Below are positions 50,430 through 61,470 of a DNA stretch of 64,000 bases, one piece after another. This stretch comes from Phyto melanocephala (lineage: Eukaryota; Arthropoda; Insecta; Diptera; Rhinophoridae). The notes under the pieces are model-generated. The model saw only the letters and a list, made by a program, of their open reading frames with translations, ran no database searches and had not been told where the DNA came from. Position 1 is the first letter of the stretch; each line of letters starts with the position of its first letter. A program made the translations under genes and the position numbers. The stretch is taken from NCBI GenBank assembly GCA_941918925.1, contig OW799233.1, positions 154,298,845 through 154,362,844 of the forward strand, written 5' to 3'.

Positions 50430-51421
50430 ATATGAGCAAGTTTCTTCCTCTTAACCCGACCTTACCCCTTTTATCTATAAACACAAGATTTGCGCAAGAG
50501 ACTTGCCTAGTCAGAAAGGGGTCTTAGACATGAGATATGACTTCTCGTGTCCAAACTTAGTAATTTTCTTTTTTATGTTAATACGGAAATCGGATACAAT
50601 TAGAAAAATTATTTATAACGTTCAAAAATAATCGTTAGTTTTTATTACTTCGCAATTTAATTCAAAATTCTTATTTTTTAAGCCTACAAATTTCAAAAAA
50701 TACATTCTCTTAAATATGAAGTTTTATTAATTTAAAGTTAATCAAAATTTTATGATGTACATATAAATAAAAAAAATAAAAAATGTTTCACTCACCCAAC
50801 GATTTAATATTTTCTTCCTCAGTTATTTTTGCTTCTTCTAAAAGTTCATCCTGTGTCGGCATATATTCTTCAAGCCTTTTCACTTTTTTCTTCTTCTTCC
50901 GAGCATCATCCATTTCCTTAAGTCGAATTTTTGTTGCCTGTGTTTTAATAGCAGTGGAAGCTCTTATTGACTTACGTGCCGAATCGAGCACTGTAAATTT
51001 CGGTCGTACTTTTCTTTTAAGTACTTTAGCTGTTTTCTTTTTAGCATGACTCGCTGTGACTTTATCATCTTTTTTTACTGGTTTCGGTTCTTTGTAAGCT
51101 TTTGTAATTATACCGGTACGTTTTCGTTTTGTTCCTTCTTCGTCGTCGCGATCGGAAACGGGCTCATCGTTTTCATCGATGCTGAAGTCAGAGTCCACAA
51201 CATCTTCCTCTTCGTCCTTTTGTCTAGATAGGAAATAAGGGTTTAGGAATGCATTACCTTCCATTTGTTACATGTTCGTTTACTTACACATATTCATTGT
51301 CCTCTTCTACTTCCTGAAAGCCGCCATATGATGTTTTATAGAATTCGTCCTCCTCTTCATCGATTAACAAATTTGCAATTCTATTACCGGCATTTGAACG
51401 TCGTGCTCTATAAGCTGCCAT
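47673..51421 (-). CDS. YL-1: YL-1 / Vps72, H2A.Z-H2B chaperone of SRCAP/Tip60-type complexes
   Basis: Four exons: 51,288-51,421, 50,796-51,223, 47,953-48,223 and 47,673-47,877, joining in frame to 345 residues. Starts MAAYRARRSNAGNRIANLL, the conserved YL1 N-terminus. An acidic region follows (about aa 21-75, EEEDVVDSDFSIDENDEP), the part that in the family binds H2A.Z-H2B; then a basic segment and ITEEENIKSLEKFQKMELEK. The C-terminal YL1_C domain holds LPARYFDPVTQQPYYSIQAF and KILREAYY. Known role: nuclear subunit delivering H2A.Z (H2Av in flies) for exchange into nucleosomes. Introns are 64 bp, 2,572 bp (full of transposons) and 75 bp, all GT-AG. Convergent with unc80, divergent from the small gene at 52,955. 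Confidence 0.94.
47953..48223 (-). CDS. YL-1: YL-1 exon 3
   Basis: EKFQKMELEKKKTRPTKRIF, SGPMVRFHSMTMPVVRKQT, CERTFITFENDLNEKVFQS, ending CPIT with phase 2 at GTAAGT. Confidence 0.93.
48739..48866 (+). repeat. Family A 3' fragment inside the foldback loop
   Basis: GTACGTATTTCATATGAGAT, GTTGTTGCATGATTACA, GGGTATATAAGATTTGGC, hairpin, TAGCACTCTTGTTTATT: the terminal 125 bp of the family seen at 24,690-24,822. Confidence 0.65.
48889..49101. repeat. Inverted repeat inside the foldback loop
   Basis: Arms AAACAGTTGTTTTTAGTATT... (48,889-48,942) and ...AATACAAAAAACAACTGTTT (about 49,047-49,101) with TATTTTTTATAAAA near the inner ends. A separate small palindromic insertion or loop structure. Confidence 0.7.
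49215..50430 (+). mobile_element. Insertion splitting the right TIR: long palindrome plus AAAT-tailed retrotransposon end
   Basis: Breaks the foldback arm between 49,214 and 50,431, flanked by AAATAT. The first part is an inverted repeat with arms 49,273-49,566 and 49,727-50,019 (about 293 nt, over 95 percent complementary by eye) around a 160-nt loop. The last part ends TATGGAGTTG plus (AAAT)n at 50,395-50,430, typical of non-LTR retrotransposon 3' ends. A diverged half-arm copy is at 57,885-58,050. Confidence 0.65.
50796..51223 (-). CDS. YL-1: YL-1 exon 2
   Basis: Entered after CTATCTAG: VQKDEEEDVVDSDFSIDEND, GIITKAYKEPKPVKK, DSARKSIRASTAIKTQATK and QDELLEEAKITEEENIKSL. Ends in phase 1 at GTGAGT. 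Confidence 0.94.
51288..51421 (-). CDS. YL-1: YL-1 exon 1
   Basis: MAAYRARRSNAGNRIANLLI then DEEEDEFYKTSYGGFQEVEE. Ends in phase 2 at GTAAGT. The ATG is the first in the frame and matches the family start. Confidence 0.94.
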
Positions 51422-52954
51422 TGTAATTTCTTCTTTTTAGGAAAAGCAGTCTAAATAAAAATTATATTTTATTTTTTAATTTTAAGTTAGTTTAATGTAT
51501 AATTTAAATATTTTTTAATAATAAAAATAAACAAATATTATCATTCTTCTTTTCAAAATTTTTTTATTTGCTGAAAGCTAAAACGTGAGGTTACCAGATC
51601 GCCTGTTACTGTTACAGTAGATAGTAAAAGTTTTAGATCTTAGCCAGTTTTAATAATATATCAATGCCATTTAATTTAATGGTTACCTTAAGACGATATG
51701 TAATTTGCATATCACTTGTAAATTTTGTGTTCCTTACATGATTTCGTATTTCTGTAAAAAATGTGAGCTTGCAGATGGTTTTTTTTTTACTTTTACACGA
51801 ACATATGTGATCATATATGACAAAATATTTCTGTTTTCAAACACTGATTTTGTGTCTGGGCTTGATTTTATTAACTTTTAATACTGATGTTTGTGACCGA
51901 TTATTGTTAAAAATAATTTTCAAATATAAACATTGTGAAATATATTAAGTACTTACAGAACCAACATTTTATATGTATGTCGTAATTATGAACTAGTAAG
52001 AGCGCATGTACATAGTTATAAATTCCATATCGTAGCTAGGACTAGATTTTAGATTTCATCTACAACGCCATTTTCTTTATTATTTCCGACGCCATCTTTG
52101 ATCTTTAATTTTTACATAGTTTTTTTATATACTTGTCAAGCTTCTTTATCTGATACCCATATTGATGAGGTTAAAATAATTTGTTTTACCATTTTGTTTC
52201 AAACGTCATCTTGGATTTTAAGCTTCTGTAATGGTTTTGCTGCATTGTAATATTCAAGCCTTTTTTGATACTAATATTGTGGGGGTTAAAGTGGACATAA
52301 CGTAGCTACTATATTTGACTCACTCATTCGAAACTTAATCAAGGACGCCTTCTTAGATTTTTTCTCTTTTCATAGCTGACTTTATTTTAATACTTAAGCC
52401 CTTTCATTTGATTCTCATATTGGATCTCTCGGTTAAATAGAAACTGTTTAATATCGATTTCCGTTTGTAATTTAAAAGGAATAATATTGGTAATAATATC
52501 GTGTGTGATTCGGCTCTAAAGGCTTGTGTGCAATTTTGTTTCATAAAATATTTAATATGGCAACACATGGAAAAAATTTGACAGTTATCTTATGTACCAA
52601 ACAAAAAGAAAATAATAGATTAGGCATGTGAAATTTTATTAGCACCAAGGAATTGGCACGATTTGATAAAGAATTTAATATAAATTAGCACAAAATGTTC
52701 AAAAACCGGTGCAGTTACTTAAAATAATAAAATATTTGATATCTATTAAAATAAAAACCTATTTGATTCATTAAGAATTTCTAAATGCGAACCAAAAAAG
52801 TGTATGATGAAAAATTGCAAATGAAAATTATATTTAGTAATAAAAATTGCAACATATTGTGGAAAAATTCAAATAATACAGAATTTAGCAAGTGAATGAT
52901 AAGAAGAAACTTACAAATAATTTTTGTCTCCATATTTATTTTTTGTACAACAAA
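51422..52954. promoter_or_regulatory. Divergent 5' region between YL-1 and the small gene
   Basis: 1.5 kb between opposite start codons, so it must hold both promoters. No TATA box stands out. About 51,990-52,530 is a reverse family B repeat (GCCATCTTTGATCTTTAATT at 52,090), which splits the interval into two short unique flanks. Confidence 0.5.
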
Positions 52955-53484
52955 ATGTCAATGAGGTCATACCAGGTAGGTACATGGTTAATTATTTCTT
53001 TTCTAAAATATTAAAAAATAATTAATTTACTAATGTTTTTAATTAGAATACTGCACAGCGTTTACTTAAATGCTTTTGTGGCTGTCGGGAAATGACGGTT
53101 GATGAAGTTCAGCGTATTTATCAGTTCAACGTTCAAGAAACACTTATTAACCGTCAAGCTTTAACTTTATTAAAAAGTTTTATACAACAAGAACGAAGTG
53201 GTGATAAGTCAACAACGGAACAGTTTGTTGACGTCTATGAACAGTGTGGTCTGTATACGAAAGCTAATACACCTATCTTAACATTAGATGAATTAGATGA
53301 ACTTGTGGATATGGGTTTACCCTATCATTTAGAGAGAGAATTACACAATCAAATCTTAACAGGAGAAAGTGACAATATAACTCGTTGTCTATTGCGCATA
53401 CAAGGGGAAATGCGCAATAACATTGAACTAAGTAAGGAGTATAAGGACTACAAAGATGCTATTCTTAAGAAACTAAATCAATGA
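52955..53484 (+). CDS. Small conserved-looking protein of unknown function (152 aa)
   Basis: Two exons, 52,955-52,975 and 53,047-53,484, joined across a 71-bp GT-AG intron (CAG|GTAGGT ... ATTAG|AAT). Start MSMRSYQ in good context (CAAAATG); the family ATG could instead be the one two codons on. The product is soluble and helical: a short CFCGC cluster at aa 16-20, then VQRIYQFNVQETLINRQALT, FVDVYEQCGLY, LDELDELVDMGLPYHLEREL and a lysine-rich C-terminus. No signal peptide or membrane segment. I do not recognise the family. Coding quality (clean splice sites, balanced composition in AT-rich DNA) argues it is real. Confidence 0.8.
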
Positions 53485-53564
53485 GTATAATTTATACTGC
53501 AGCTGATAGTTATATACTCAGGAACTAAAACCAAAAGTGCTTTCAAAGATTATACAGATATTCA

Positions 53565-53699
53565 GCCTTATTGTCAGTGGCGTTGTCGTATTTTTTGGTA
53601 CCGTGTAATATTTACGACAATGTAAAATGAATGAGACCTTGTCGTTTTTCTGTCGTTTTCGACACAAAAACGACACGACAACGCCAATGACAATAAGGC
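53565..53699. mobile_element. Short MITE with GCCTTATTGTCA ends
   Basis: Inverted ends GCCTTATTGTCAGTGGCG (53,565) and CGCCAATGACAATAAGGC (to 53,699), extending into TTGTCGT/ACGACAA. 135 bp. It begins 80 bp after the stop of the small gene, so probably lies in its 3' UTR. Confidence 0.75.
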
Positions 53700-55260
53700 C
53701 CATTTTGTATTTCACAAAAAGAAGAAAAAACTGCCCTATGTAACCTTATCACCTTCACCTTTTGTTTTTCTTTGATTACAATTCAAATTTAATAACATAT
53801 GTGATGGAAATCACTTCGAAAACAAATCGATGCCTTGAAATCGATTTAAAATCGAAGAAAGACGTAAACAATTAGGTACATAATAGGTTTATATTCAAAC
53901 TGATTGTGTTTTCATCACATACAGATTAGTAAATCTACTATATTTAAAACCTATGAAACGTAAAGCATTAAAAATATTTTATTGGCAAAAAGCACATTTA
54001 ATTGTAAAAGTTTTATTCACTTCTTTTATGTCATTTGTATTAGAAAATTGTACTATGTAGTAATTAATATTATTTACGATAAAAGTCTGTACGTATGTGT
54101 ATGTTAAATTTAAAATATTAAATTTAAGTTTTTAAATCAAAAGTTTTTAGTTTAAACTTCTGATTGGGTTTAGCAAAACTGCTTTCAATCGATGTAAATT
54201 TGCTCAGGCAAGTCACAAAATTTCAAAAAACTTGTTTGGTGTTAAACTTATGACCCTTTTGCCTAACTTCAACGTATTATATAGAAACACGTATCGTTTT
54301 TAACTTTATTTTAAAAACGTTTGTTGATATAATAAATATTAGTTCTGGCCAATGCTTTCCATATATTGGCAGTTGTGTATATGAAATACATTTGAAACGT
54401 TCTTTAACTTAAACTCAACAACCAAATAAATTACATTAATTTTTTTTTATAAAATATGTTATAAACTATAGATTATTTTATAGGTATTCTGAATGCTTAT
54501 ATTTATTATATAAAAAAGCTTTACTTTTGTTTGAAATTATTATCATAAAATGTAAATAATAGTTTTTTTTATTTTGCTTTTTTAAAAGAAATGTACGTTA
54601 GTTTTATGTTATTGAAATAAAAAAATTAAAATAATATTAAAAATGTTTAATACCCTTTTTTAACAAGAAACAAATTTTAAAATAAAACAATTTCACAGGT
54701 AGATGTTTGGTCATTTGACCATTTCATTGATCGCTTTGTGAAGCCTGTAAAAAAAAGGTTATTAGTACGAAAAATAATTGAAATTGTAAAATAGTTTTTC
54801 GACCGCTTTAAGGAAAGTTGTCTGATTTCCCCATTTCTGGACTGGTTTAAGGAACCGCCCGGAATACTTTAGACATCGTTGATTTTTCCGACATTCTATA
54901 TAGTCTAAAGCTCGGAAAATAATCCTTCAGATATTTCCTTTAGTGAACAATGACATAGGAAGTAATATACATATAATCTCCTCTGCATCAAAACAAATTT
55001 CATGTTACTTTAAATATAGAATTTAAAAAGAAGGTAGATCAATACATTGCGCCCGGATAATATCTTATTAGTTTCTAAAGCGAGTACTTTTTGCAACCGA
55101 GTTTTAAAGTGATATCTCGGTTAAAAAAATACAAACTCTACTCAATTAAAACTTCTACGTATAATTATTTTGTAAACTACGAAAATATTTTATTATAAGC
55201 AATATTATGAATCTTTATTGAATGCAGTAATAGTTTGGTGTTTTATGTCGAGAATCTTGT
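53700..55260. other. Intergenic / 3' flank, nothing recognised
   Basis: AT-rich sequence between the small gene and Sce. The only signal I can name is the Sce minus-strand AATAAA at 55,214-55,219. Confidence 0.5.
55214..55219 (-). terminator. Sce: Sce polyadenylation signal
   Basis: AATAAA on the minus strand, 42 nt downstream of the Sce stop codon. Confidence 0.6.
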
Positions 55261-55478
55261 TTAAGATTTTTTCCATGAATAGAACATCTCCATGGGTTTA
55301 TTAACTTTCCAGAATTTTTCATTCACTTGATGCAAAGTTTGATTGCCATTCAAAATTACCAGCTGAGAGGGTTGAGGAGCAACGTATATGCAAAAGTTAA
55401 GCATACGATACGCTTCAGGTAGTTCAGATCCCAAGTCAAGGGTTAAACGTAATGCCAAATACTTGCTTAAGTGATCAA
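55261..55478 (-). CDS. Sce: Sce exon 2
   Basis: [20 protein letters not shown] to the stop; acceptor TTTTTTAG. Holds most of the RAWUL domain. Confidence 0.95.
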
Positions 55479-56607
55479 CTAAAAAAGATAACGAAAAAAA
55501 AGCGTTTTCAATATAATAAATAGTTTATTTTAAAATAGTGATAGTACCTGTAGCATTGGCCGTTGTCTTAATGTAACGTATACAATTTTCCTTAAGGGCC
55601 TTCATTAGCTGATTATCACCTGCCATTTCCGTGGGATGAGGTTTAAAAACTAACTCAATTTCATCATTAATACCCAGTTCACCACTGCCTTCACCTTCGG
55701 TGTCTATATTTGAGTCACCCTCGGTGCGACAGTCCATTTGAGAGTCGGACTCAGATTCTTCAGAACGTTCTGATGTTAGTACAGACATAGCCCTTTTAGG
55801 CTTTGAGCTGCTAGAGTTGGAAGGTACTGGAGATGGAGTGGAACGCACTGAGGGAGGATTTGAGCCCCCATCATCCATACGTGTTGATGAAGTACTAGCT
55901 GCTAGACTGCCTGTCACAGATGACACCGCTGCAATGGTCGTATTGGAATGGGTCGAAGTGGTTATAGTTGGAGCATTTATAGAAGCTGTGACAACAGGGG
56001 TTGCAGTTGCAGTGCTTTCTCTTGTATTTGTATCACTTTCATTACCATTTGTGTTACTCTCATTCGATACATTGTGTGAATTCGAATTATGATTAGCACT
56101 TGCACCACGAACACCAACTGGACCACCACCACTGCCCTTAGTTCTAAAGCGTTGAGGCCTATTTTGGCTCTGAAGTTTAATACCCTCATTTATAGAATTT
56201 ACCAGAGCCTGTTGTGATTGGGTTTGATTAAATTTAGCCATAACCTTTTCCTGTATAGCTTCATATTCTTCACGACTCGGATATATCTTAGAGATCAGCA
56301 AATCAAAATTAGGATCTGGCCTTAAAGACCGTTTAGAAACAAGTTTTTTACGGCAAGTAGGACACTCTTTGTTGCCCGACCGTAATGCAGTTATAATACA
56401 ATCTTGGCAAAAACGATGGAGACACTCCTTAGTAGTCATTGTTTTCTTGAGCATATCCAAACATATCGGACACATTAGTTCACTGTGTAGACTTCTGGGT
56501 GAAACTGCAATTTCTGTATTGTCTGTAATAATTTCTTGTGGTTTTCGCTGCAACTCGTACAACGACAAATCCCATGTTTTATTCTGTGCTGGTTCTATTG
56601 AAGCCAT
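55261..56607 (-). CDS. Sce: Sex combs extra / RING1, PRC1 E3 ubiquitin ligase
   Basis: Two exons, 55,548-56,607 and 55,261-55,478 (69-bp intron, phase 1), 425 residues, close to the length of the fly protein. C3HC4 RING finger at aa 46-85: [21 protein letters not shown] and CPTCRKKL. It is followed by [20 protein letters not shown], the RING1 signature. aa 165-285 is Ser/Thr/Asn-rich and disordered. The C-terminal RAWUL (ubiquitin-like) domain, about aa 310-425, has [16 protein letters not shown] and [19 protein letters not shown] and ends YSWKKS. Known role: catalytic subunit of Polycomb repressive complex 1, monoubiquitylating H2A in the nucleus. Start chosen at [19 protein letters not shown], as in the family. 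An AATAAA lies 42 nt past the stop. Confidence 0.96.
55548..56607 (-). CDS. Sce: Sce exon 1
   Basis: From the ATG through the RING finger and linker to [12 protein letters not shown], ending in phase 1 at donor GTACTA. Confidence 0.95.
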
Positions 56608-57054
56608 TATGTGCAGACTATTTTCCCTATTTAAAACACTAATTAATTAAAATAATTTTTAAATACTAAATTTTTTCGTTTATGATTAAAATCTTCATCT
56701 ACCGAAAAAATATTCCATGAAGTTGGCTGCAGTATATTGATGTTTTTCACCACGACAGTGTTGTATAACTTAAAGATGTGCTTACAATGCTACTTTATCT
56801 TATATATCAGTTTTCAAAAATCAAGTACAGAGATTAAAATGTATATAAAAGTGCAGATATAAGGCATTTTGAGAAAAAATAATTTAAACAATTTTTTGAA
56901 AACAAAACTTAAAATATCTAATACATAAAAAATTCTCCTGTCGCGGTGTTTGTGATTAAATTCTTTTGAAATGGCTCAGCCGATTTTCATGAAATTTTGT
57001 GTGCATATCGGGTCTGAGAATTGGTCAACATTTATTTTTCAACGACATAAGCAT

Positions 57055-57132
57055 ATATTAAAGGCTTATTTGACAGATGTTGTAAAGAAACTTGTCAAAT
57101 AAGCCTTCAATAAACCTAAAATATTTTTTATG
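57055..57132. repeat. Small palindromic repeat (TAAAGGCTTATTTG family), reverse copy
   Basis: TTAAAGGCTTATTTGACAG then TTGTCAAATAAGCCTTCAAT form a hairpin. The right half with AATAAACCTAAAATATTTTT is the reverse of 21,645-21,690. Confidence 0.55.
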
Positions 57133-57884
57133 AATACGACCCTTATTAACGATAGTTAACAGCTAAAAGCGAGTGTCATCTGTGACAAAAAAAGGACCAA
57201 TACAAATTCACCACTATCATTTCTCCCACAAGTATTCCCGCCATAATCACGACCTAAATAAATGGTTTAGAGTCGGTTGAAATTAGCTTAAACTTTTTAT
57301 CCAAAACATAAACGTAAACATTATCGTTGTTTATTAAATAATACCGGTGTATGTTCCAATTAGGATTTCGGGAAAATATATTTTTAACTATAAAAACTGT
57401 CATAACAATAAACATATTACTTAACAACTAATATTATAACATTGTTGTTTTTTTAACGTTAAAACAAGTTAAAAAATCATATTTTTGAAATTTTAATGGA
57501 GGGAGTCGTTCTGTAGAAACTTTTCCGTTTCATATTAAATAGTGTCTACATAATAAATACAAGTTTTGTTATCCAAAATAAAAATATTTACAGATGTCAA
57601 ATGCTAATTGGGTAAGCTTAATTGAATATTGTGAACTCTAATTGCCTTAACTAAGATGTCTAGCTTCCTCAATGCTCTGCTTTCATAATTATAATTTAAT
57701 TAAATTGTAAAATAAATACTAGTTTAAAAATTACATAAGTATTATTTATTTTTATTTATTAATAGATGTTTATAACATTTTCTTTTATAATTATACTATA
57801 CCTATGTATATATCTATGTATATGTATGGCATAACATAGTTGTTGTAAGCTAGATTGACAAAAAGACAAAATTTTATTTAATTT

Positions 57885-58055
57885 GTATGTTGATGATGAA
57901 ATCGTAGCTGGTTTCGAAAATGCATTTCACTCAGCTAACATCGAAACAGTTTTTTTAATATTCTTAAAATGATTACAATTTATTTTAATTTAATTTAGAA
58001 AATATTTTAGGAAGTTTAATAATAGAAAAATGAACTTAAGCCAGAACAAAACTGA
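57885..58055 (+). repeat. Diverged half-arm of the YL-1-intron palindrome
   Basis: GATGATGAAATCGTAGCTGG, TTTCGAAAATGCATTTCACT, TGATTACAATTTATTTTAAT and TGAACTTAAGCCAGAACAAA correspond to 49,840-50,000. Only one arm is present. Confidence 0.6.
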
Positions 58056-58189
58056 TTTATAATATTTTTAAAAATAAAATACTGCCACAGTCAAATGTTA
58101 TTACACACTTTTTATAATTAATTAATTTAAAAAAAATTTACAGTTTGTTGTTGTTTTCAATGTATAAAAACATTTTTGTTGTACATGGT

Positions 58190-58495
58190 GCAAAGAAATT
58201 TCCAATTGTGTATCAGAAATTTCTAATTGTATTTTAGAAATTTCTATTTAAGTTTCAGAAATTTTCTTTTATATATCAGAAATTTCTAATTATTTATATT
58301 TCAGAAATTTTCCGTTTATATTTCAGAAATTTCCAATTATCTTTTAGATATTTCCAATTATTTTTCAAAAATTTCTCTTTGTATTTCAGAAATTTCTGTT
58401 TGTATTTCAGAATTTTCCAATTGTATTTCAGAATTTTCTAAATATATTTCAGAAATTTCTATTTGTATTTCAGAAATTTCTATTTGTATAATATT
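58190..58495 (+). repeat. Minisatellite, about 20-22 bp unit
   Basis: About 14-15 imperfect copies of TTTCAGAAATTTCTATTTGT with unit-length variation. Decays at both ends. Confidence 0.85.
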
Positions 58496-58689
58496 GTGGC
58501 TGTAAGTATACTATGCATATATATCTATATATAGACACATTAAGAATTATTTAAAAAAACTCAAATAATTTTGTTAAGCAAATTCAGTATTGAATTATGT
58601 ACCTACCAATCTAAAAAGCTCCGTTACCAAAAAGAGCTTATTAGTCGTTACCTGCTTCCAAGAATTCATATTTTTATAGATTTTTTTTT

Positions 58690-58912
58690 TTTTTTAGAGT
58701 GCCCCTGTGGACTAGTCAGTAAAGGACAAGTTTGGGGGTTGCGGGCTCGATTCCCGCCGGAGACTCTGGAATTGTCTGCTTTCTCTTCTATTCTTGATAT
58801 TTCTATTCCTATTCTATTGTTCTCTCTATTAAGGCGTCACAATGGACCGTAATGGTCTGTGAAGGTGTGAGGGTAACTTTGCACCAGCCTTACTTACCTA
58901 CCTACCTAGATT
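58690..58912 (+). mobile_element. tRNA-derived SINE-like element
   Basis: GTGCCCCTGTGGACTAGTCA (A-box-like), B box GGGCTCGATTCCCGCC, then GGAGACTCTGGAATTGTCTG, a unique body, and a tail of TTACCTACC repeats. The B box is near perfect. A tRNA head, unrelated body and simple-repeat tail are the SINE layout. I know of no name for it. Confidence 0.65.
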
Positions 58913-58987
58913 TTTTTAATTTATAAGGGATCATAAATAAAATTTAGGTTAATGAGATATACAAATGTCGAACATTTTCCAAATATG

Positions 58988-59168
58988 TATGGATTATGGT
59001 AGCTAAATTTTTTTTTGGGGTGGCAAATGCTTAAAACCATTTTCCTAAGGGCATGTTAAATATTAAACTGAGTTAATTTTATTAGTAATAGCTAATTTTT
59101 TTTTTAATTCTGGTAGGGGGCAAAAATAATTCTGCACCCCTAAAATGGTCTAGTTATGCCAATGATTA
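58988..59168. mobile_element. MITE, 'ATTGGCGTARCTA' family, copy 2
   Basis: ATTATGGTAGCTAAAT, GGGGTGGCAAATGCTTAAAA, GTAGGGGGC, CACCCCTAAAATGGTCTAGT and TATGCCAAT parallel the copy at 19,848-20,034, with both ends more eroded. Confidence 0.6.
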
Positions 59169-60297
59169 TGGATAAGAATTAATGAAAAATATTTAGAGTA
59201 TTTATGGATATACATAAATCAAAAACTGTTTTTATAAATAATTAAATTATGAATTTTAAAAAATGTGTAATCGATAAAAAAAAAGAAACAATCATGCTTA
59301 TTAAATATTGTAAATAAAAATATTTTTAAAGTTTTAGGGTACAAGGTCCTTTTTTTTATAAAATAAATACCAAGTGTTGTAAAATTATACCTTGAAGCTT
59401 CATATGTACTATATACCTTTGGTCTTTAAAAATAAAAAGTTTAAGCATTTCAGATGTTGAAGTAAAATTAAACGAATCGTTAACCTTGAAACATTTATTC
59501 TGTCTATTAGTTCATTTTTAACAACTATAAACAAGGAGAAGACCCTATTAAATTATGTATTTGAAAAAAAAACTCATACAAATGCAGTATAATGCTTATT
59601 TTCTAATTGTTTTAAACCAAGTAGTGCCACCTACATCATTTACTTGTCTAACTCAAATTACAAATCACAACAATTTTTCACTTGAAATAGTGAAATAAGT
59701 TTTTATGAAAATTAGATGTATTGTGTCAAGGCACATTTATTCATCAGGTAGTATCTCTCTTATCTAACTGAAATAATTGTAACTTTGCAGGAGAAAGAAA
59801 AAAAGGTAAAAGAAACTGTATTATCATAATATAATTTTCTTTAACATGTTATTTTTGCTACTTTGCGTTAAATGTTTGCGTCAAGGTTATGTTTCTGTAA
59901 AATGTATAGAAATCACTGAAAAGCTCAATTTTCGTAAAAAATACAAGTTAAGTACTTTCTACTTGTTATTATCGATATGTATATCGATATATTTTTATCC
60001 ATTCCTAGTTCATACATACATCAGTTATACAATGAATTGTTTCCTTACGTATGTAAGTATATACATACATACCAATGTATAATTGGAATGTATGCATATA
60101 TCTTTGTTAACCTAATTTTCTCCTGCCATATTTATCTTTAATAGTATTTTTTTAATAACGGATTTTAAACAAGTTAGCTTTCCAAACATTTTAATCCTTT
60201 TACATCAACGTTGGCAAGCAATCAGTACTGTCAACTGCCTTTGTAACTATTATTAAGGCATATTAAGAATAGCGATAAAGAAACAACAATTTAAACA
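59169..60297. other. Intergenic, nothing recognised
   Basis: AT-rich. A fragment of the TTTATTCATCAGGTA MITE at about 59,735-59,755 is the only named feature. Confidence 0.45.
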
Positions 60298-61470
60298 AGT
60301 GAGTGCACTACATTCGGCTGTACCAAATTTTTAATACCTATCACCAATTTTGTGCTGTACTTTTAAACCACAAAAAGTATTATTTTTTTAAGAACTCTAA
60401 CTACTATAGAATAGTTTTTTATTCAATTTAATAATTTCTTAGTTTAAGTTGTATTTGCTGTTTATTTATTTTTTTATATATTTAGTCTCAAAATGAAACC
60501 TGAATACTTTTGCAATAGGAGTGATATTCCTACTTCTTTTTGGGAAATTTTTGTTAACGAATTTAACTTAGATATTTCACTTAATATTCCAAAAACTTTG
60601 TTCATAGAGAAATTACAAAATTTGAGAAAAATCGTTGTATGAAAGGTGGGCATTAAAATTATTACAAAAAACGCCTATACCGATATTTTCGAATCGTACG
60701 TCTAATTATGTCGGATTTATGCCATATGCGAGAGGTGGGCATAAAGTAAGTCTGCCAAAATAGTTTCTGGTAATGATTTCTATTTAGATATTAAAACACA
60801 GAGAGCATTATTTTTCCTAATCTTTGTCCATAGAGAAATTCTATAAATTTAAGAAAAAATCTCATAAAGAAGGTGGACGGTAAAAAGTGCGTTTCTGTTA
60901 TAACAATAATATTAATCAAAACCCTATATTTGCGAAATTGCAGAATCGTATATCTAGTTCTGTCGGTTTTATGACGTTTTAAATTTTTAATAGGCTAAAA
61001 AGCGACTGTGCGGTGTAAATTTTCGTAATGTACGGACTTAAACAATTTTATGGGAATCATATTTTTTTACTCAGAAAATATTCCTGTGAAGTTTTACCAC
61101 TATGCGTCATTGCGTTTAGACTCAATCGATATCTTCAAGAAATATTTGTATGACTAACTCTTGCATTACAAGCTATAACTTCCTTTCTAAAAGACCGATT
61201 TATTATATTTTGAATACCAGACATTTCTTATGTAGTTATACAAAATTGTATCCTTTAGCTTTTTCACTTCAAGCTATTTTATGCTTTCAGCAGACAGAAA
61301 GACGGGCGGGCTGACTTAGCTACATTGTCCTAAATTAAAACAAGTGCTCAGAATAAATATACTTTTTAGGATCTAAAACGAATATTTCGATGTGTTACAA
61401 ACAGAATGATAAAAAAATATACCCCCACACCACTTTATTGGTGGTGGTATAAAAACCGTTTAAAATTTCA
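60298..61470 (-). repeat. Dispersed repeat with reverse hairpin end and internal GGTGGGCAT units
   Basis: Begins AACAAGTGAGTGCACTACAT, TCGGCTGTACC: the reverse of the end at 13,201-13,250. Internally, three loose units start near GGTGGGCATTAAAA, GGTGGGCATAAAG and GGTGGACGGTAAAA. Further on are GACGGGCGGGCTGACTTAGC and a CACCACTTTATTGGTGGTGG palindrome, the outline of a common fly dispersed repeat. Confidence 0.5.

Larger units (their letters stand above)
48585..50523. mobile_element. Foldback TIR element with TTA target duplication, carrying nested insertions
   Basis: Left TIR begins GACCCCTTTCTGACTAGGCA at 48,585; right end is its complement at 50,523. Both are flanked by TTA. The left arm (to 48,738) pairs with the right arm, which is split into 49,167-49,214 and 50,431-50,523 by a later insertion. 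The left arm has an extra 15-nt partial duplication of its own sequence (GTAAGAGACTTGCGC). A TWA duplication fits PIF/Harbinger-like elements. It lies in the long YL-1 intron. Confidence 0.75.
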
